This document shows, one piece after another, positions 10,231 through 21,430 of a stretch of DNA of 64,000 nt. The notes below the pieces were generated by a model. It had not been told where the DNA came from, searched no databases, and worked only from the letters and a program-made list of their open reading frames with translations. A program made the position numbers and the translations under genes. The DNA comes from Halicephalobus mephisto (Eukaryota > Nematoda > Chromadorea > Rhabditida > Panagrolaimidae): positions 1-64,000 of the forward strand of contig SWDT01000022.1 in NCBI GenBank assembly GCA_009193035.1, written 5' to 3'. Each line of letters opens with the position of its first letter. The first letter of the stretch is position 1.

Positions 10231-11352
10231 GCGGGAAACTAGAAACGCAGAAATTCGAAACGAAAAAGAACATTTGCAAAAATGGTTCTGGACACTTTGC
10301 CAAAAACCGCGGGAAAAATAAAAAAATAAATTTTTAAACAAAATTATTCCCTGAGGCTTATTCTGATAAAAATGGTAATTTTTGAAGATTTCTAGTCTAA
10401 TCAAATCATTATTTAATTTCCGAAAAAGTAATTTTTGAAAGTTATTAAAATTAATCGAAATTTAAAATTAAATAAAATAATTTTTATAAAAGTAGTTTTT
10501 AATGAAAATTGATATATTAAATCATTTTCAAACAGTTGTTAGAATTCATATTGAAAAAATTAATATATGAAAGTTGTAATTTTCAAGATTTTTATTTTTT
10601 AGTTTTTCTTCGTCCGAAGTATTTTCGGATTGGATTTAAAACCAGCGTTCTGAGAGTTCCCGATTGAGTACTCGTTTGTCAGGTTTAAAGTCTATATACA
10701 AACAAAGTTAATTCGATTGATGCAGGGGATGTAAGTTAGAACCTTCAAAGTTTTATATCCTGCAATTTTTGTCTGAAGCATTTAAGATATGCATTTGACA
10801 TCCCGATTATGAGAATTTCCGGAAGATAACTGTTTGAATAAAATTCACAAAAAATGAAAAAAAAAAAACAGAGAGACGAACGGACAAAGAGACAGAGAGA
10901 CGAACGGACAGAGAGACGAACGGACAGAGAGACGAACAGACAGAGAGACGAACGGACAGAGAGACGAACGGACAGAGAGACAAAGAGACGAACGGACAGA
11001 CGGACAAACGGACAAAGAGACAGAGAGATGAACGGACAAACAGACAAATGGACAAATGGACAGAAGCGATTACAAAGAAACGAACTAAGAAATATACAAA
11101 CGGACAAATAGATGAACAGACAGAGAGACGAACGGACAAACGGACAAAATAAAAATGGACAAAGAGACAAACTGACAAATATACAAATTGATAAATATAT
11201 GGCTAAAGTTCGATTTTTATATAAACTAGAATATGCAAATAGATTGTTCTGAAATTTTAATGTTTTCATGATAACTTTTATTGTGACCTTTTTCAATCAA
11301 ATACCATGTTTAAGGTTTTGTAAAAAATATACTTTTCCAAAATTGTAATTTT
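10231..11352. other. Gene-free interval between HIT-finger and Ras-association genes
   Basis: 10231-10740 is AT-rich with no clear feature beyond possible promoter sequence for the HIT-finger gene. 10855-11190 is an octamer array, listed separately. I see no RNA gene or ORF of weight. Confidence 0.4.
10855..11190. repeat. GACAGAGA/GACGAACG octamer array
   Basis: Eight-base units GACGAACG, GACAGAGA and GACAAACG alternate about 35 times. All six frames stay open, which creates long Ser/Leu/Cys-rich or Arg/Thr-rich phantom ORFs on both strands. Confidence 0.9.
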
Positions 11353-13590
11353 TTATTTTTTGATGACGATCTTCTGTCCTGGTTTCAGATTCAGGTAGAT
11401 TGGAGCCAAAACGATTTCATCCGGAATTTGGGCTTCTGATTTTTCGTCGAGAAGAAACAGATGGTAGTCGAGGGGGTTTCCGTGGATCCGGGCCAGTTGG
11501 AGGACCAAATTGACGACTTCAATCACGGTCGTTTTGGGGGAGACGAGGACTGATTTGTAGTTGCTCTGAAATCCATTCAGATATTTTACAAAAGAGCAAA
11601 AATGAACATTATTACGAAATTGTCTCGAAACAAATTTTCAGATTTTTAGAAATTTTGAATCGTCTTAAAATTATAAAACGGATTCTGAAGGATTCTAGAA
11701 TTCCAATTTGACAAGTGTAAAAATTAAAAAATAATTTTTTTTCAAAATTGTCTCGAAACGATTTTTCAAATTTTTAGAAAATCCCAAAAATCAAAGTTTC
11801 AGATGACTTCAGAAGTGAAGAATGGATTCTGGAGGATTCTAGAATTCCAATTTAACAAGTATAAAAATTAAAAAAAAATTTTTTTTAAAAACTGTCTCGA
11901 AACGAATTTTTAGATTTTTTAGAAAATCCCAAAAATCAAAGTTTCAGATGACTTCAGAAGTGAAGAATGGATTCTGGAGGATTCTAGAATTCCCTAGTTT
12001 TAATTTGACAAGTGTAAAAATTAAAAAATAATTTTTTTTTCGAAATTGTCTCAGAGCGAATTTTTAAAAAATTGAATTACCTCTCTGCAGATTTCAGAGT
12101 CATGGATTCTGACGAGGATTCCGGTGTTGTTCTGATGAAGGACGAATCTACTTTGGTTCACCGGATGGCATCTCTGGAGCTCCAGGGGTCGGGATAGGTG
12201 GTCCAACTCGAGGAGGGTCTTGATTTCTTGGCCGTTTCTGCGGGTCGAGACTTCCATCCACAATTGGTACAAATTAGAATCCCGACTTGTCAGTCTGAAT
12301 TTGCCCAACAATTGGTCCACAATTTGCTTCGAAGTCGTCTGATTATTGATTTTCAAAGTTTTGTAATCAGTGTCGGATTTAATGTTTCCAGTAAATACTC
12401 TCAAATATCCCTGAAAAAATTTCAAAATCTATAAAATGTGTAAAAAAAGATTTCTTTGTTCCTTGTAAGACGAAAAAAGTGAAAAATTGGTCTCTGATTG
12501 GGCCAAAAGGCCCGGCCGTGATTTATGGCCAAACTTGACGGCTAGGCCGTCATTGTCCCTTTGGGGAATGGTCCGCAGTAAACAAAGATATTTATTTTTT
12601 TAAATTTTCAAAATTAAAATTCTTAATTTTCTTAAAATTCTAGATTTTTAAAAATAACCAAAAATTAAAATTCTTAATTTTTTTAAAATTCTAGATTTTC
12701 TAAAAATATTTAAAATTAAAATTCTTAATTTTTTTAAAATTCTAGATTTTCTAAAAATATTTAAAATTAAAATTCTTAATTTTTAAAAATAACCAAAATT
12801 AAAATTTTTAATTTTTTTAAAATTCTAAATTTTAAAAAATATTTAAAATTAAAATTCTTAATTTTCTTAAAATTCTAAAATTCGAAATTTTAAAAAATAT
12901 TCAAAATTAAAATTCTAAATTTTCTAAAAATATTTAAAATTAAAATTTCCTTTTTAATTTTTAAACATTTTCGAAATTTTGATTTTTTTAAAAATATCCA
13001 AAATTTAAATTTTAAATTTTTCCAATTTTATTTTTTTTGAAATTGAGCCATTTGATTTTAAATTTTAATTTGCATTCTTCAAATTCCGGACTAAATACCC
13101 TTAATTTGAATTTAAATTTCTTAATTTTTGAAATAAAACTTTTTTAATTTTCTAATTTAATTCAAAATTTTTATTTTAAAAAAATTAGTTTTTAAAAATT
13201 TAAAAAAAAAACAATTTTTTTTAATTTTAAAAAAAATTTTTAAATTAAAAAAAAATTTATTAATTTTTTAAAATTTGAAAAAAAATTTTTTAAATTTAGA
13301 AAAGTTTTAAAATTTAATGATTTTTAACTTACCCATTCTGCGGAATCAGAAGAATCCAAGGAACTCAAGGAGGATAAAGAATTGGATCGGGTCAAGAAGT
13401 ACCGTCTCGTCGACGAAGTACTTAGAAAAGAACTCCCGGAGCCGGTTGAGGAACAGAGGGAAGTGCTGGAGGCTCTGATGGGGGATATGGACGGGGGTTC
13501 GTCCCCCTTGATCGTGATTATGGTCCTGTGGGAGGAGGTGGAGGGGGAAGCGGAACCCAGGGGAGGACGACGGACCTGGTATTTGAGCAT
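11353..13590 (-). CDS. Ras-association (RA) domain protein with two RA-like folds, related to the RA region of theta-type diacylglycerol kinases
   Basis: Three exons, 13333-13590, 12081-12410 and 11353-11565, all phase 0, 266 residues. The N-terminal 86 residues are Ser/Arg-rich and low complexity (SSTGSGSSFLSTSSTRR, SLSSLSSLDSSDS). Exon 2 encodes an RA-like domain starting GYLRVFTGNIKSDTDYKTLKI and ending FVLHQNNTGILVRIHD. Exon 3 encodes a second ubiquitin-fold half, SNYKSVLVSPKTT to LKPGQKIVIKK, closed by TAA. The pairing recalls the RA region of DGK-theta from memory, but no kinase catalytic domain follows. RA domains bind GTP-loaded Ras/Rap. The ATG at 13590 lies directly behind TTTTTTAG, fitting spliced-leader addition; an intron acceptor with more exons upstream cannot be excluded. 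Both introns carry tandem arrays. Confidence 0.7.
11610..12070. repeat. About 130-bp tandem repeat in the second intron of the RA gene
   Basis: Three units share AAATTGTCTCGAAACGAATT, AAAATCCCAAAAATCAAAG and GATGACTTCAGAAGTGAAG, then ATTCTGGAGGATTCTAGAAT. The first line of each is the recurrent YTCGANACGAATTT motif. Confidence 0.8.
12470..12595. other. GC-rich, hairpin-prone island in the first intron of the RA gene
   Basis: A GC-rich segment with AAAAGGCCCGGCCGTG, TATGGCCAAACTTGACGGC and TAGGCCGTCATTGTCCC, containing short inverted pairs such as GACGGC/GCCGTC and GGCC repeats. It stands out from the surrounding AT-rich arrays. It may be a relic of a dispersed element; no coding frame. Confidence 0.5.
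12600..13010. repeat. About 55-bp AT-rich tandem array
   Basis: Units of AAAATTAAAATTCTTAATTT followed by TTAAAATTCTAGATTTT and AAAAATATTT repeat seven or so times in the first intron of the RA gene. Confidence 0.75.
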
Positions 13591-14640
13591 CTAAAAAATT
13601 TAATTTTTAAAAAAATAATTTTAAAAAATATTTTTACGAAATTTTCTCGAGACAAATTTCCAGAAATCGAAGTTTCGGAAATTTAATTGAATTCTGGAAG
13701 ATTTCAAAAAGCTCCAGATTTCTTGAAAATTTCACAAAATTCAGAATTCTATAAATTTTTATAAAATTCCATAAATGTTTACAAAAGTTTGTAAATTTCT
13801 ACAAAATTCCATAAATTTTTATAAAATTTTACAAAATTCTATAAATTTTTATAAGTTTGTAAATTTTTATAAAATCTTACAAAAGTTTATAAAATTCCAT
13901 AAATTTTCACAAGTTTATAAAATTCTACAAAATTCCATAAATTTTTATAAAATTCTACAAAATTCGATAAATTTTTATAAATTTTTATAAAATTCTACAA
14001 AATTCCATGTTTACAAAAGTTTATAAAATTCTACAAAATTCCATAAATTTTTATAAAATTCTATAAAATTGTACAAAATTCCATGTTTATAAAAGTTTGT
14101 AAATTTCTACAAAATTCCATAAATTTTTATAAAATTTTAACATTAAAACAAAATTTTTGATTCACAAAAAAAATTAAAGATAAACGAGAAAACAGGGGAA
14201 GACAGAAAACCTCAATCGGTCATGGACGCCACAGAAGACAGCCTTGGCCAGTGATCGATCGACCGTCATTTTTCAAAAAACTCGAGAAAAAGGGGCTAAT
14301 CTCCAAATTGCCTCCAGGTTGACCCAAAGAGGAATATAGGGCGCGAAAAATATATTCTAAAAATTTTTGCATTTATCTTTAATCTTCCCAAAAGCGGCTA
14401 AATAACGAGAATTCTGACGACACGAAGGTCTTTCAAAAATCGAAATCCAAAAATCTGCAAAAATAACGATAAAAATCTGACCTGAATAAAATTCAAAGTT
14501 TTTTCAAAATTAAAATTCAATTTTGGCGAAATGTGAAAAATAATTGTTATTGTTCACACAACGCCAAAAATCGCGGGAATTTCGGAAATTTTTGAAAATA
14601 AAAATATAATTCAAAAATTAAATTTTTTCAAAATTAAAAA
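13591..14640. other. Upstream region of the RA gene
   Basis: 13740-14135 is a short-period array of ACAAAATTCCATAAATTTTT/ATAAAATTC. 14190-14400 is unique and more GC-rich. On the minus strand it has an ATG near 14270 (MTVDRSLAKAVFCGVHDRL) that could be a first exon, but I could not join it in frame to the RA exons, so it is better treated as promoter or 5' UTR. TTTTGGCGAAATGTGAA near 14523 matches a motif repeated at 28.3-28.6 kb. Confidence 0.4.
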
Positions 14641-15140
14641 TTTCAATGATCTCAACACGAAAAATTTTTAATTAACTTTAAATCGATCTTTTGAAAATTA
14701 TTCGTGGCAGAACCATTGATTTTTTTTGTTAAATCATTTTTTTATTTTACAAAAAATTTCAACAATGGTCCCACCACGAAAAATCCTTAAATATTCGATC
14801 AACTTGTAGGAATCATTCGTGGCAGAACCATTGATTTTTTTTGTTAAATCATTTTTTTTTATTCTAAGAAATTCCAAAAAACTGTCCCACCACGAAAAAT
14901 CCTTAAATTTTCAATCAACTTGTAAGAATCATTCGTGGCAGGACCATTGATTTTTTTGTTAAATTACTTTTTTATTTTACAAAAAATTTCAACAATGGTC
15001 CCACCACGAAAAATCCTTAAATTTTCAATCAACTTGTAAGAATCATTCGTGGCAGGACCATTGATTTTTTTGTTGAATCATTTTTTTGTTATTCTAAGAA
15101 ATTTCAAAAAACTGTCCCACCACGAAAACTCCTTAATTAA
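14640..15140. repeat. Tandem array of hairpin-forming units, GGTCCCACCACGAA with inverse
   Basis: Units of about 120 bp: GGTCCCACCACGAAAAATCC, about 30 AT-rich bases, then ATTCGTGGCAGGACCATTG. The two parts are reverse complements (12 of 14 positions), so each unit can fold into a 14-bp stem with a loop of about 30 bases. Roughly four units. Confidence 0.85.
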
Positions 15141-15649
15141 ATTTCGACTATGAACTTAGTGATTTTTCAAAAAACAACAATAATACTAAGTACATTTTAC
15201 ATTTATGAGTCACCAGAAATTCGAAATTTTAGGTTTAGGAAACCATATTGAAAAAAGAAATTCTCTCGAGATACAGCTTTGTCCGTCTTTATTTTGACAG
15301 TTTTGAAAACAATTTGATTGGTAAAGACAAAAATAAAAATGACATATTTGGACAAGTCGAAAATTGTCAAAACAATTTAAAAAATTAAGAAAACTAATTT
15401 TCTTTAAATGGTCGAATTATTGAAGCAGAAAATTGACCATGATTAAAAATAAAAAAATTGATCATGATTAAAAATAAAAAAAATTGACCAAAAAAAATCG
15501 GAATGATTGCAATTAAAACCAGTTTATCCTCGAAACGTGCGATGACTGTTATGAAGTCCGATTTGCTTATTTCAATTAAATTCAAGAGGCCTAGGGAACT
15601 AGTTCAACAATTTTAAGACCTTCAAATTTAAATCGATTAAAATTTTTAT
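15141..15649. other. Unique AT-rich stretch
   Basis: Mostly non-repetitive. It contains a short open frame on the minus strand (15394-15585) with no recognisable domain and three copies of AAAAATTGACCAWRATTAAAA-like sequence. I see no supported gene. Confidence 0.35.
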
Positions 15650-16100
15650 TTTACCTTCTCGGAAGGAAGTTGCGTAATTTCTAAATTGATTCAATTTCCA
15701 AATTAAAAAAAGAAATATATATTCAAAAATCTATAAATTTAAAAATTCTAAAAATTTCATAAATCCTAAAAATCGGTCTCATCGAGAATTTTTAAATTAA
15801 TTTAATTTTCAAATTAAAAAAAAGAAATATATATTCAAAAATCTAAAAATTTAAAGATTTAAAAATTCTAAAAATTTCATAAATCCTAAAAATCGGTCTC
15901 ATCGGGAATTTTTAAATTGATTCAATTTCCAAATTAAAAAAAGAAATATATTCAAAAATCTAAAAATTTAAAGATTTAAAAATTTAAAAATTCTAAAAAT
16001 TTCATAAATCCTAAAAATCGGTCTCATCGAGAATTTTTAAATTAATTTAATTTGTAAATTAAAAAAGAAATATATTCAAAAATCTATTAATTCTGAAAAA
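15650..16100. repeat. About 125-bp tandem array
   Basis: Four units share AAAAATCGGTCTCATCGAGA, TTTTTAAATTRATTYAATTT and AAAGAAATATATTCAAAAAT. Confidence 0.8.
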
Positions 16101-16430
16101 ATTTTATATTTTGATTATTTATAATTTCAAAATTTTAAAATTTTTTGAATAACTTTGAAGAAATTTTAAATTTTGATTATTTATAATTTTACTTAAATAC
16201 GGTAAAACTAAAAATCACCCAAAAATAAAGTATTTTATTGGCTATAAGAAAAAGAAAATAAATCGTAAAAGTTTCGTTGATTGAGCTATAACAGTTGCTT
16301 TCCCTATTTTCCAAGATTTATATAATTTCTTTCGTTTTTATATTATTTTTTCGATACTTAACTTAATATCTCAATCAAAGAAGAAAAATATTTATTTAAA
16401 AGAAATAACTTCAAAACCAGCACGAGTCAA
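16101..16430. other. Unique AT-rich spacer
   Basis: No repeat, ORF or RNA gene recognised. It contains short runs such as TTTCGTTGATTGAGCTATAA and AAAACCAGCACGAGTC. Confidence 0.3.
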
Positions 16431-17345
16431 AAAAAAGCAAATATCAATAGAGGGCAAATGCTAATAGAAAAAAAATATTGATAGGGGGCAGATATCGATA
16501 TGGGATAAATATTAATAGAAAAAAATATCGATAGGAAGTAAATGTTAATAGAAAAAAAATATCAATAGGGGATAAATATCAATAGGGGGTAAACATCGAT
16601 AGGGGATAAATATCAATAGGGAAAAATATTGATAGAAGGCAAATATCAATAGGGAGTAAACATCGATAGGGGGCAAATGTTAATAGGGAAAAATATTAAT
16701 AGAAAAAAATATCACTAGGGAGCAAATGTTAATATGAGATAAATATCGATAAGGAATAAATGTTAATAGGGGATAAATACCAATAAGGAGTAAATTTTAA
16801 TAAGGGACAACTATTAATAGGAAATGTTGATGAGGAGTAAATGTTAATAAAGGATAAATACCGATGAAAAGTAAATGTTAATAAGGGATAAATACCGATG
16901 GGAAATATCGATGAGGAGTAAATATTAATAAAGATAAATATCGATGGGGAGTAAATACTAATAAGGAATAAATATCGATGGGGAGTAAATTTTAATAAGG
17001 AATAAATATCGATGGGGAGTAAATTTTAATAAAGGTAAATATCGATGAGGAGTAAATATTAATAAAGATAAATATCAATGGGGACAACTATCGATGAAAA
17101 ATGTTGATGGGGAGTAAATACTAATAAGGGATAAATATCGATAGGGACAACTATCGATGAGGAGTAAATATTAATAAAGGTAAATATCGATGGGGAGTAA
17201 ATTTTAATAAGGAATAAATATCGATAGGGACAACTATCGATGAAAAATATCGATGAGTAAATATTAATAAAGATAAATATCGATGGAGACAACTATCGAT
17301 GGGAATCAACCGTCAGCAGGGAATAAATATCACTAAGGAGCAACT
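16430..17345. repeat. Long minisatellite of TATCGATAGGGAGTAAAT-type units
   Basis: More than 900 bp of 17-45-bp units built from ATATCGATAGGGGATAAA, GGGGAGTAAATATTAATAA and GGGACAACTATCGATGA. The ATCGAT palindrome recurs over 25 times. Drift runs along the array: AATAGGGG on the left, GATGGGGAG on the right. Non-coding. Confidence 0.9.
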
Positions 17346-17769
17346 ATCGATGGGGAGCAACTGTCATATAGTCGTTGATTGAATCACCTGCCAGATCAAA
17401 GTGAGTCAATCCGAAAAGCCCGACCGGAACTAGCCAAAATCGCATTTCCCAAGGACAGATGACCAGTGCTAGAAAACACATTTGTCGACCAGATGAAAAC
17501 TTACAAATTCAGGAAATTGTTTTCTCAAAGTGTTCATCGAAAGTTGAAAAAGGACTTTTGGTCAATGACGAACCAGCTGTCGCAAAATAAACAAAGTTGA
17601 ATTTCTTTCATTTTTAAAATTTTCGATTTTAAAAAAGTTTAATGATTTCCCTCGAGAATGACATCAACGAAATTAAATCATTTTTGGGATTATGATTCAT
17701 CGAAAATTGCATTATTATAAAGATTAAGAGTTTTTTAAAAGTTGTTTCGACATGAATTTCTAGAATTAC
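17346..17769. other. Unique island of unknown function
   Basis: 17370-17590 is non-repetitive and GC-richer (GAAAAGCCCGACCGGAACTA, CAGATGACCAGTGCTAG). On the minus strand a short frame MNTLRKQFPEF ends at a good donor (GTAAGTTTTC), but the next frame stops at once. It may be a non-coding first exon, a promoter or an old insertion. Confidence 0.3.
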
Positions 17770-18330
17770 ATTATTTTTAAAATTCGAAATAATAATTTTT
17801 AAAGAAATTACATAGAAACTTCCTAAAAAGTTGGGGAATTTAGGTAAAGGAAGAAGAAAGAATAGCGACGGTGCGAGTCGATTGCAATAACTGCCAGATT
17901 TGCCGTTTTTGTATCTTTTTTCTCACGTGGGAATTTGAATATTCCAGAAATCATAAAATTAAAGTTTAAAAAAACTACATCGAAACTTCCCAAAAAGTTG
18001 GAGAATTTAGGTAAAGGAAAAAAATAGTGACAGTGCGAGTCGATTGCAGTAGTTGCCAGATTTGCCATTTTTGTACCTTTTTTTCTCGCGCGGAAATTTG
18101 AATATTTCAGAAATCATAAAATTGTAAAAATTAAAGTTTAAAAAAACTATATCGAGAGAAACTCCCTAGAAAGTCGGGAAATTTAGGTAAAAGAAGAAGA
18201 AAAAAAGCGCGAGTGGAAACAAAGCAAGTCGGTTTTGGTAGAATTGCCAGTTTTGCCATTTTTCTACTTTCACTCGCCCTCGCGCGGGAATTCAAAAATT
18301 TTAAAAACTTTAAAATTGTTAGAAATTAAA
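17770..18330 (+). repeat. 170-190-bp dispersed repeat family, locus 1 (3 units, plus orientation)
   Basis: Each unit runs GGGAATTTAGGTAAAGGAAG, GCGACGGTGCGAGTCGATTG, GCCAGATTTGCC, then TTTTTCTCACGTGGGAATTT and CAGAAATCATAAAATT. The third unit is a variant with GCGCGAGTGGAAACAAAGC and CTCGCCCTCGCGCGGGAAT. Confidence 0.9.
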
Positions 18331-19930
18331 TCCAGAATTTAAAAAATCAGAAAGATATGTGGATTTAGAAAATCACTCAAATCCAGCAAAAAGTAATTTT
18401 AATAAATTTAAAAAAAATAAAACATAATTTCGAACATTTTTAAAAATATTTTTACAATTTTTAATTTTATTTTTATAAAAATAAAAATAATTAAAATTTT
18501 TTGATATTTATAAAAATAATTAAATAATTAAAATTTTTTTGATTTTTAAAAATATTTAATTTTAAAAATTTAAAATATTTAAAATTTTTTTATTTTTTTA
18601 TTTTTATAAAAATGATTAAATAATTACAGTAAAATAAAAAAATTTATTTTAAAAAATATCGAAATTTGTAACTTTGAAAAAAATTTAAAGCGATGGAGAA
18701 ATTTCGAAATGAGTAATCCGCTTCCGTTTTTTCGATCTTATGTGAAATTTTTTATTTTTTCTATTTTATTTAAAAAAACAAAAATGCATTAAAATCAAGA
18801 AAAAAAATTAAATAAATTTTAAAAAATTATTTAAAATGAGAGAATTTGCTCAATTTTTTTGATTTTTAATATATAAAATTTTTTTATTTATTTTGTTTTT
18901 TAAAAAAATTTAAAAAAACTTAATTGAAAAAAAATTATTAAAATAAAGTAAATTTTAAAAAGTAATGAAATTTCGCTTAAATTCGTCTGATTTTCGATAT
19001 ATAAAATTTTTTATTTTTTCTATTTTATTTAAAAAAAAATAAAAATACATTAAAATGAAGAAAAAAATCAAAATTAAGTAAATTTTAAAAAGTAATGAAA
19101 TTTCGCTTAAAAATGAGCGAATTCGCTTAAATTCATTTAACTTTCGATGTATAAAATTTTTTATTTTTTTCTATTTTATTTAAAAAAAAAGAAAAATAAA
19201 TCTAATTAAAGAAAAATCATTGATTAAATTAAAGAAAAAAGTACTTTGAAAAATTTATTGGAAGTTCGCCAATTAAATAAGCGAATTCGCTCAAATTTCT
19301 TCAATTTGAATTTTTTTACACATTTATTTTTTTAAATTAAAAATAAATTAAATAACAAAAAAGAATTATTAAACTCAAAATCGAAAACAAATTTTTAAAA
19401 AAATCGAAAATTCGCTAAAAATTAAGCAAACTCGCTCAAATTTCTTCAATTTGAATTTTTTCACACTTATTTATTTTTTTAAATTAAAAAATAAATTAAA
19501 ATACAAACAAGAATTATTAAACTCAAAATCGAAAACAAATTTTTTAAAAAATCGAAAATTCGCTCAAATTTTTTCAATTTGAAGTTTTTCACACTTATTT
19601 ATTTTTAAAAATTAAATAACAAAAAAGAATTATTAAACTCAAAATTGAAAATAAATTTTCAAAAAAATCGAAAATTCCCTAAAAATTAAGCAAACTCGCT
19701 TAAATTTCTTCAATTTGAAGTTTTTTACGCATTTACTTTTAAAAATTAAAAATAAATTAAAATACAAAAAAGAATTATTAAACTCAAAATCGAAAACAAA
19801 TTTTTTAAAAAATCGAAAATTCGCTCAAATTTCTTTAATTTGAAGTTTTTCACATTTATTTATTTTTAAAAATTAAAAAGAATTATTAAACTCAAAATTG
19901 AAAACGAACATTTTAGAAATATGACGGAGT
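18330..19930. repeat. AT-rich complex array with AAATTCGCTCAAATTT motif
   Basis: 18640-19200 has loose 150-bp units (AGTAATGAAATTTCGCTTAA, TTTTTTATTTTTTCTATTTT). 19200-19920 has about 130-bp units with AAAATTCGCTCAAATTTCTT, CAATTTGAAGTTTTT and AGAATTATTAAACTCAAAAT. The motif AAATAAGCGAATTCGC also occurs in the 61.2-61.7 kb array. Confidence 0.75.
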
Positions 19931-20149
19931 TCTCGACGAACAGGTGAGCAATTGCTTTTCGTTTTCCCGATGCGCGATAAAGTTTCACATTCGATTTTCT
20001 CATTTTAGAAAAACATTCCTCAAAATCCGACGATACTTTTTTGATAAATATTCGATAATTTGCAGTTTTTATTGAAAATAATCTTGATTAAAGTTTTTAC
20101 AAAAATAAAAAAATTGTGCATGTTATTTAAAAATTTGACTTTTTTGGGG

Positions 20150-20870
20150 TACGTTACGTCATTATATGGAGTACTTACAGTGTTCCCTAAGGTGTTTCAT
20201 TTTACTTATTTTGAAGTATTTTACTTTATTTCGCCTTCCAGGGTACCTTCTCTATTGTATGGGGTACTTACTGTACCTCCTTGGGGTACCTACCGTATTC
20301 CTTAGAGTACTTTGTTCTACTTTTTTTAAATATTTTACTTTATTTTATCTCCCAGAGTACCTTACTTTATTGTATGGGGTACTTACTGTATTCCTTAGAG
20401 TACTTTGCTCTACTTTTTCGAGGTATCCTATCTTGCTTTACCTTTTGGGGTACTTTACTATACTTCTTGGAGTATTGCATTTTATTTATTTTTAAATATT
20501 TTACTTTATTGTACCTCCCAGAATACCTTCCCTATCGTATGGGGTACCTACCGTATTTCTTAGGGTACTTTGCTCTACTTTTTTGAGATATCTTACTTTA
20601 TTCCACTCCCTGGGGATACTTTGTCCTATTTCTGGAGACACCTTATCCTGTTCTCTGGAGTACAGTATCTTATTTTTTGGGGTATTTACTCTTTTGAGGT
20701 ATCTTACTCTATTTTATGGAGTACTTTGTTCCATTATATAGGGTCCCTTACCCTATCCTATGGGATACTTTGGTTTTTTGAAGTACCTTATTTTACTTCT
20801 TAGACTACTTTATCCAACTTCTTAAAAAACCCTCAGTTTTCTTAGAGTACCGTACCCCGTTCTTTGCCCC
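20150..20870. repeat. GGGGTACTTTACTGTA-type minisatellite
   Basis: About 700 bp of diverged units of about 60 bp with GGGGTACTTACTGTATTCC, TTAGAGTACTTTGCTCTAC and TTGAGGTATCTTAC. Because the unit is free of stops on the plus strand, several Leu/Tyr/Phe-rich phantom ORFs overlap it. The GTAC/ACTGTA vocabulary recurs at 47.9-48.5 kb. Confidence 0.85.
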
Positions 20871-21110
20871 CCTCCCTTGGGCACTCTTACTTTCTCCCGA
20901 AGTAAAAAACCGATTTTAATCTTTAAATCTCCCCAATAAAATTCCAGAACTTTGGAATGCTATGACGGAAGTTGTTATTTCCGTCGAGAGGTCGCTGGAT
21001 CTCTAGATGAGAGCTCTGATCAAAACAATCGATATCAGTTTTTCAATAAAATACGTTATTGTAGAAAATTTAAAGTAGAAGTTTTAAATTTTTAAAATCA
21101 TTAAAAAATA
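20871..21110. other. Unique spacer
   Basis: Short non-repetitive stretch (CCCTCCCTTGGGCACTC, GGAAGTTGTTATTTCCGTCG). No gene seen. Confidence 0.3.
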
Positions 21111-21430
21111 AAAATAAATTTTTCTACGAAATGGTCCTAACACGAAATTTTTAAATTTTACATATATTTTAAAATTAATAAGAAAAAAATAAAAATAAAT
21201 TTTTCAATGGTCCTGACACGAAATTTTAGAATTTTTAGGAATTTCTAAATTTTACATATATTTTAAAATTAATAAAAAAAATAAAAATAAATTTTCTAAA
21301 TGATCCTAACACGAAATTTTAGAATTTTTAGGAATTTCTAAATTTTAAAATTTTTACATATATTTTAGAATTGATAAAAAAAAAAAGCAAAAATAAATTT
21401 TTCAATGGTCCTAACACGAAATTTTCGGAT
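21110..21430. repeat. About 95-bp tandem array with TGGTCCTAACACGAAATTT
   Basis: Four units contain ATGGTCCTAACACGAAATTT, AGAATTTTTAGGAATTTC and TTTTACATATATTTTA. The GGTCCTAACACGAA core is shared with the arrays at 14.7, 51.6-53.5 and 62.2-63.0 kb. Confidence 0.85.

Noticed and set aside
10745..11296. Long Ser/Leu/Cys-rich and Arg/Thr-rich ORFs on both strands
   Set aside because: They are translations of a GACAGAGA/GACGAACG octamer array, which lacks stops in most frames.
14210..14270. Possible first exon of the RA gene (MTVDRSLAKAVFCGVHDRL)
   Set aside because: Its donors leave a phase that does not fit the exon starting at 13590, so the join breaks the RA frame.
14640..15140. Regularly spaced repeats reminiscent of a CRISPR array
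   Set aside because: Spacers are themselves repeated and the sequence is eukaryotic; it is a tandem minisatellite.
20060..20803. Four overlapping Leu/Tyr/Phe-rich plus-strand ORFs that look like membrane proteins
   Set aside because: They follow the GGGGTAC minisatellite unit; no start context, no splice pattern, no family.
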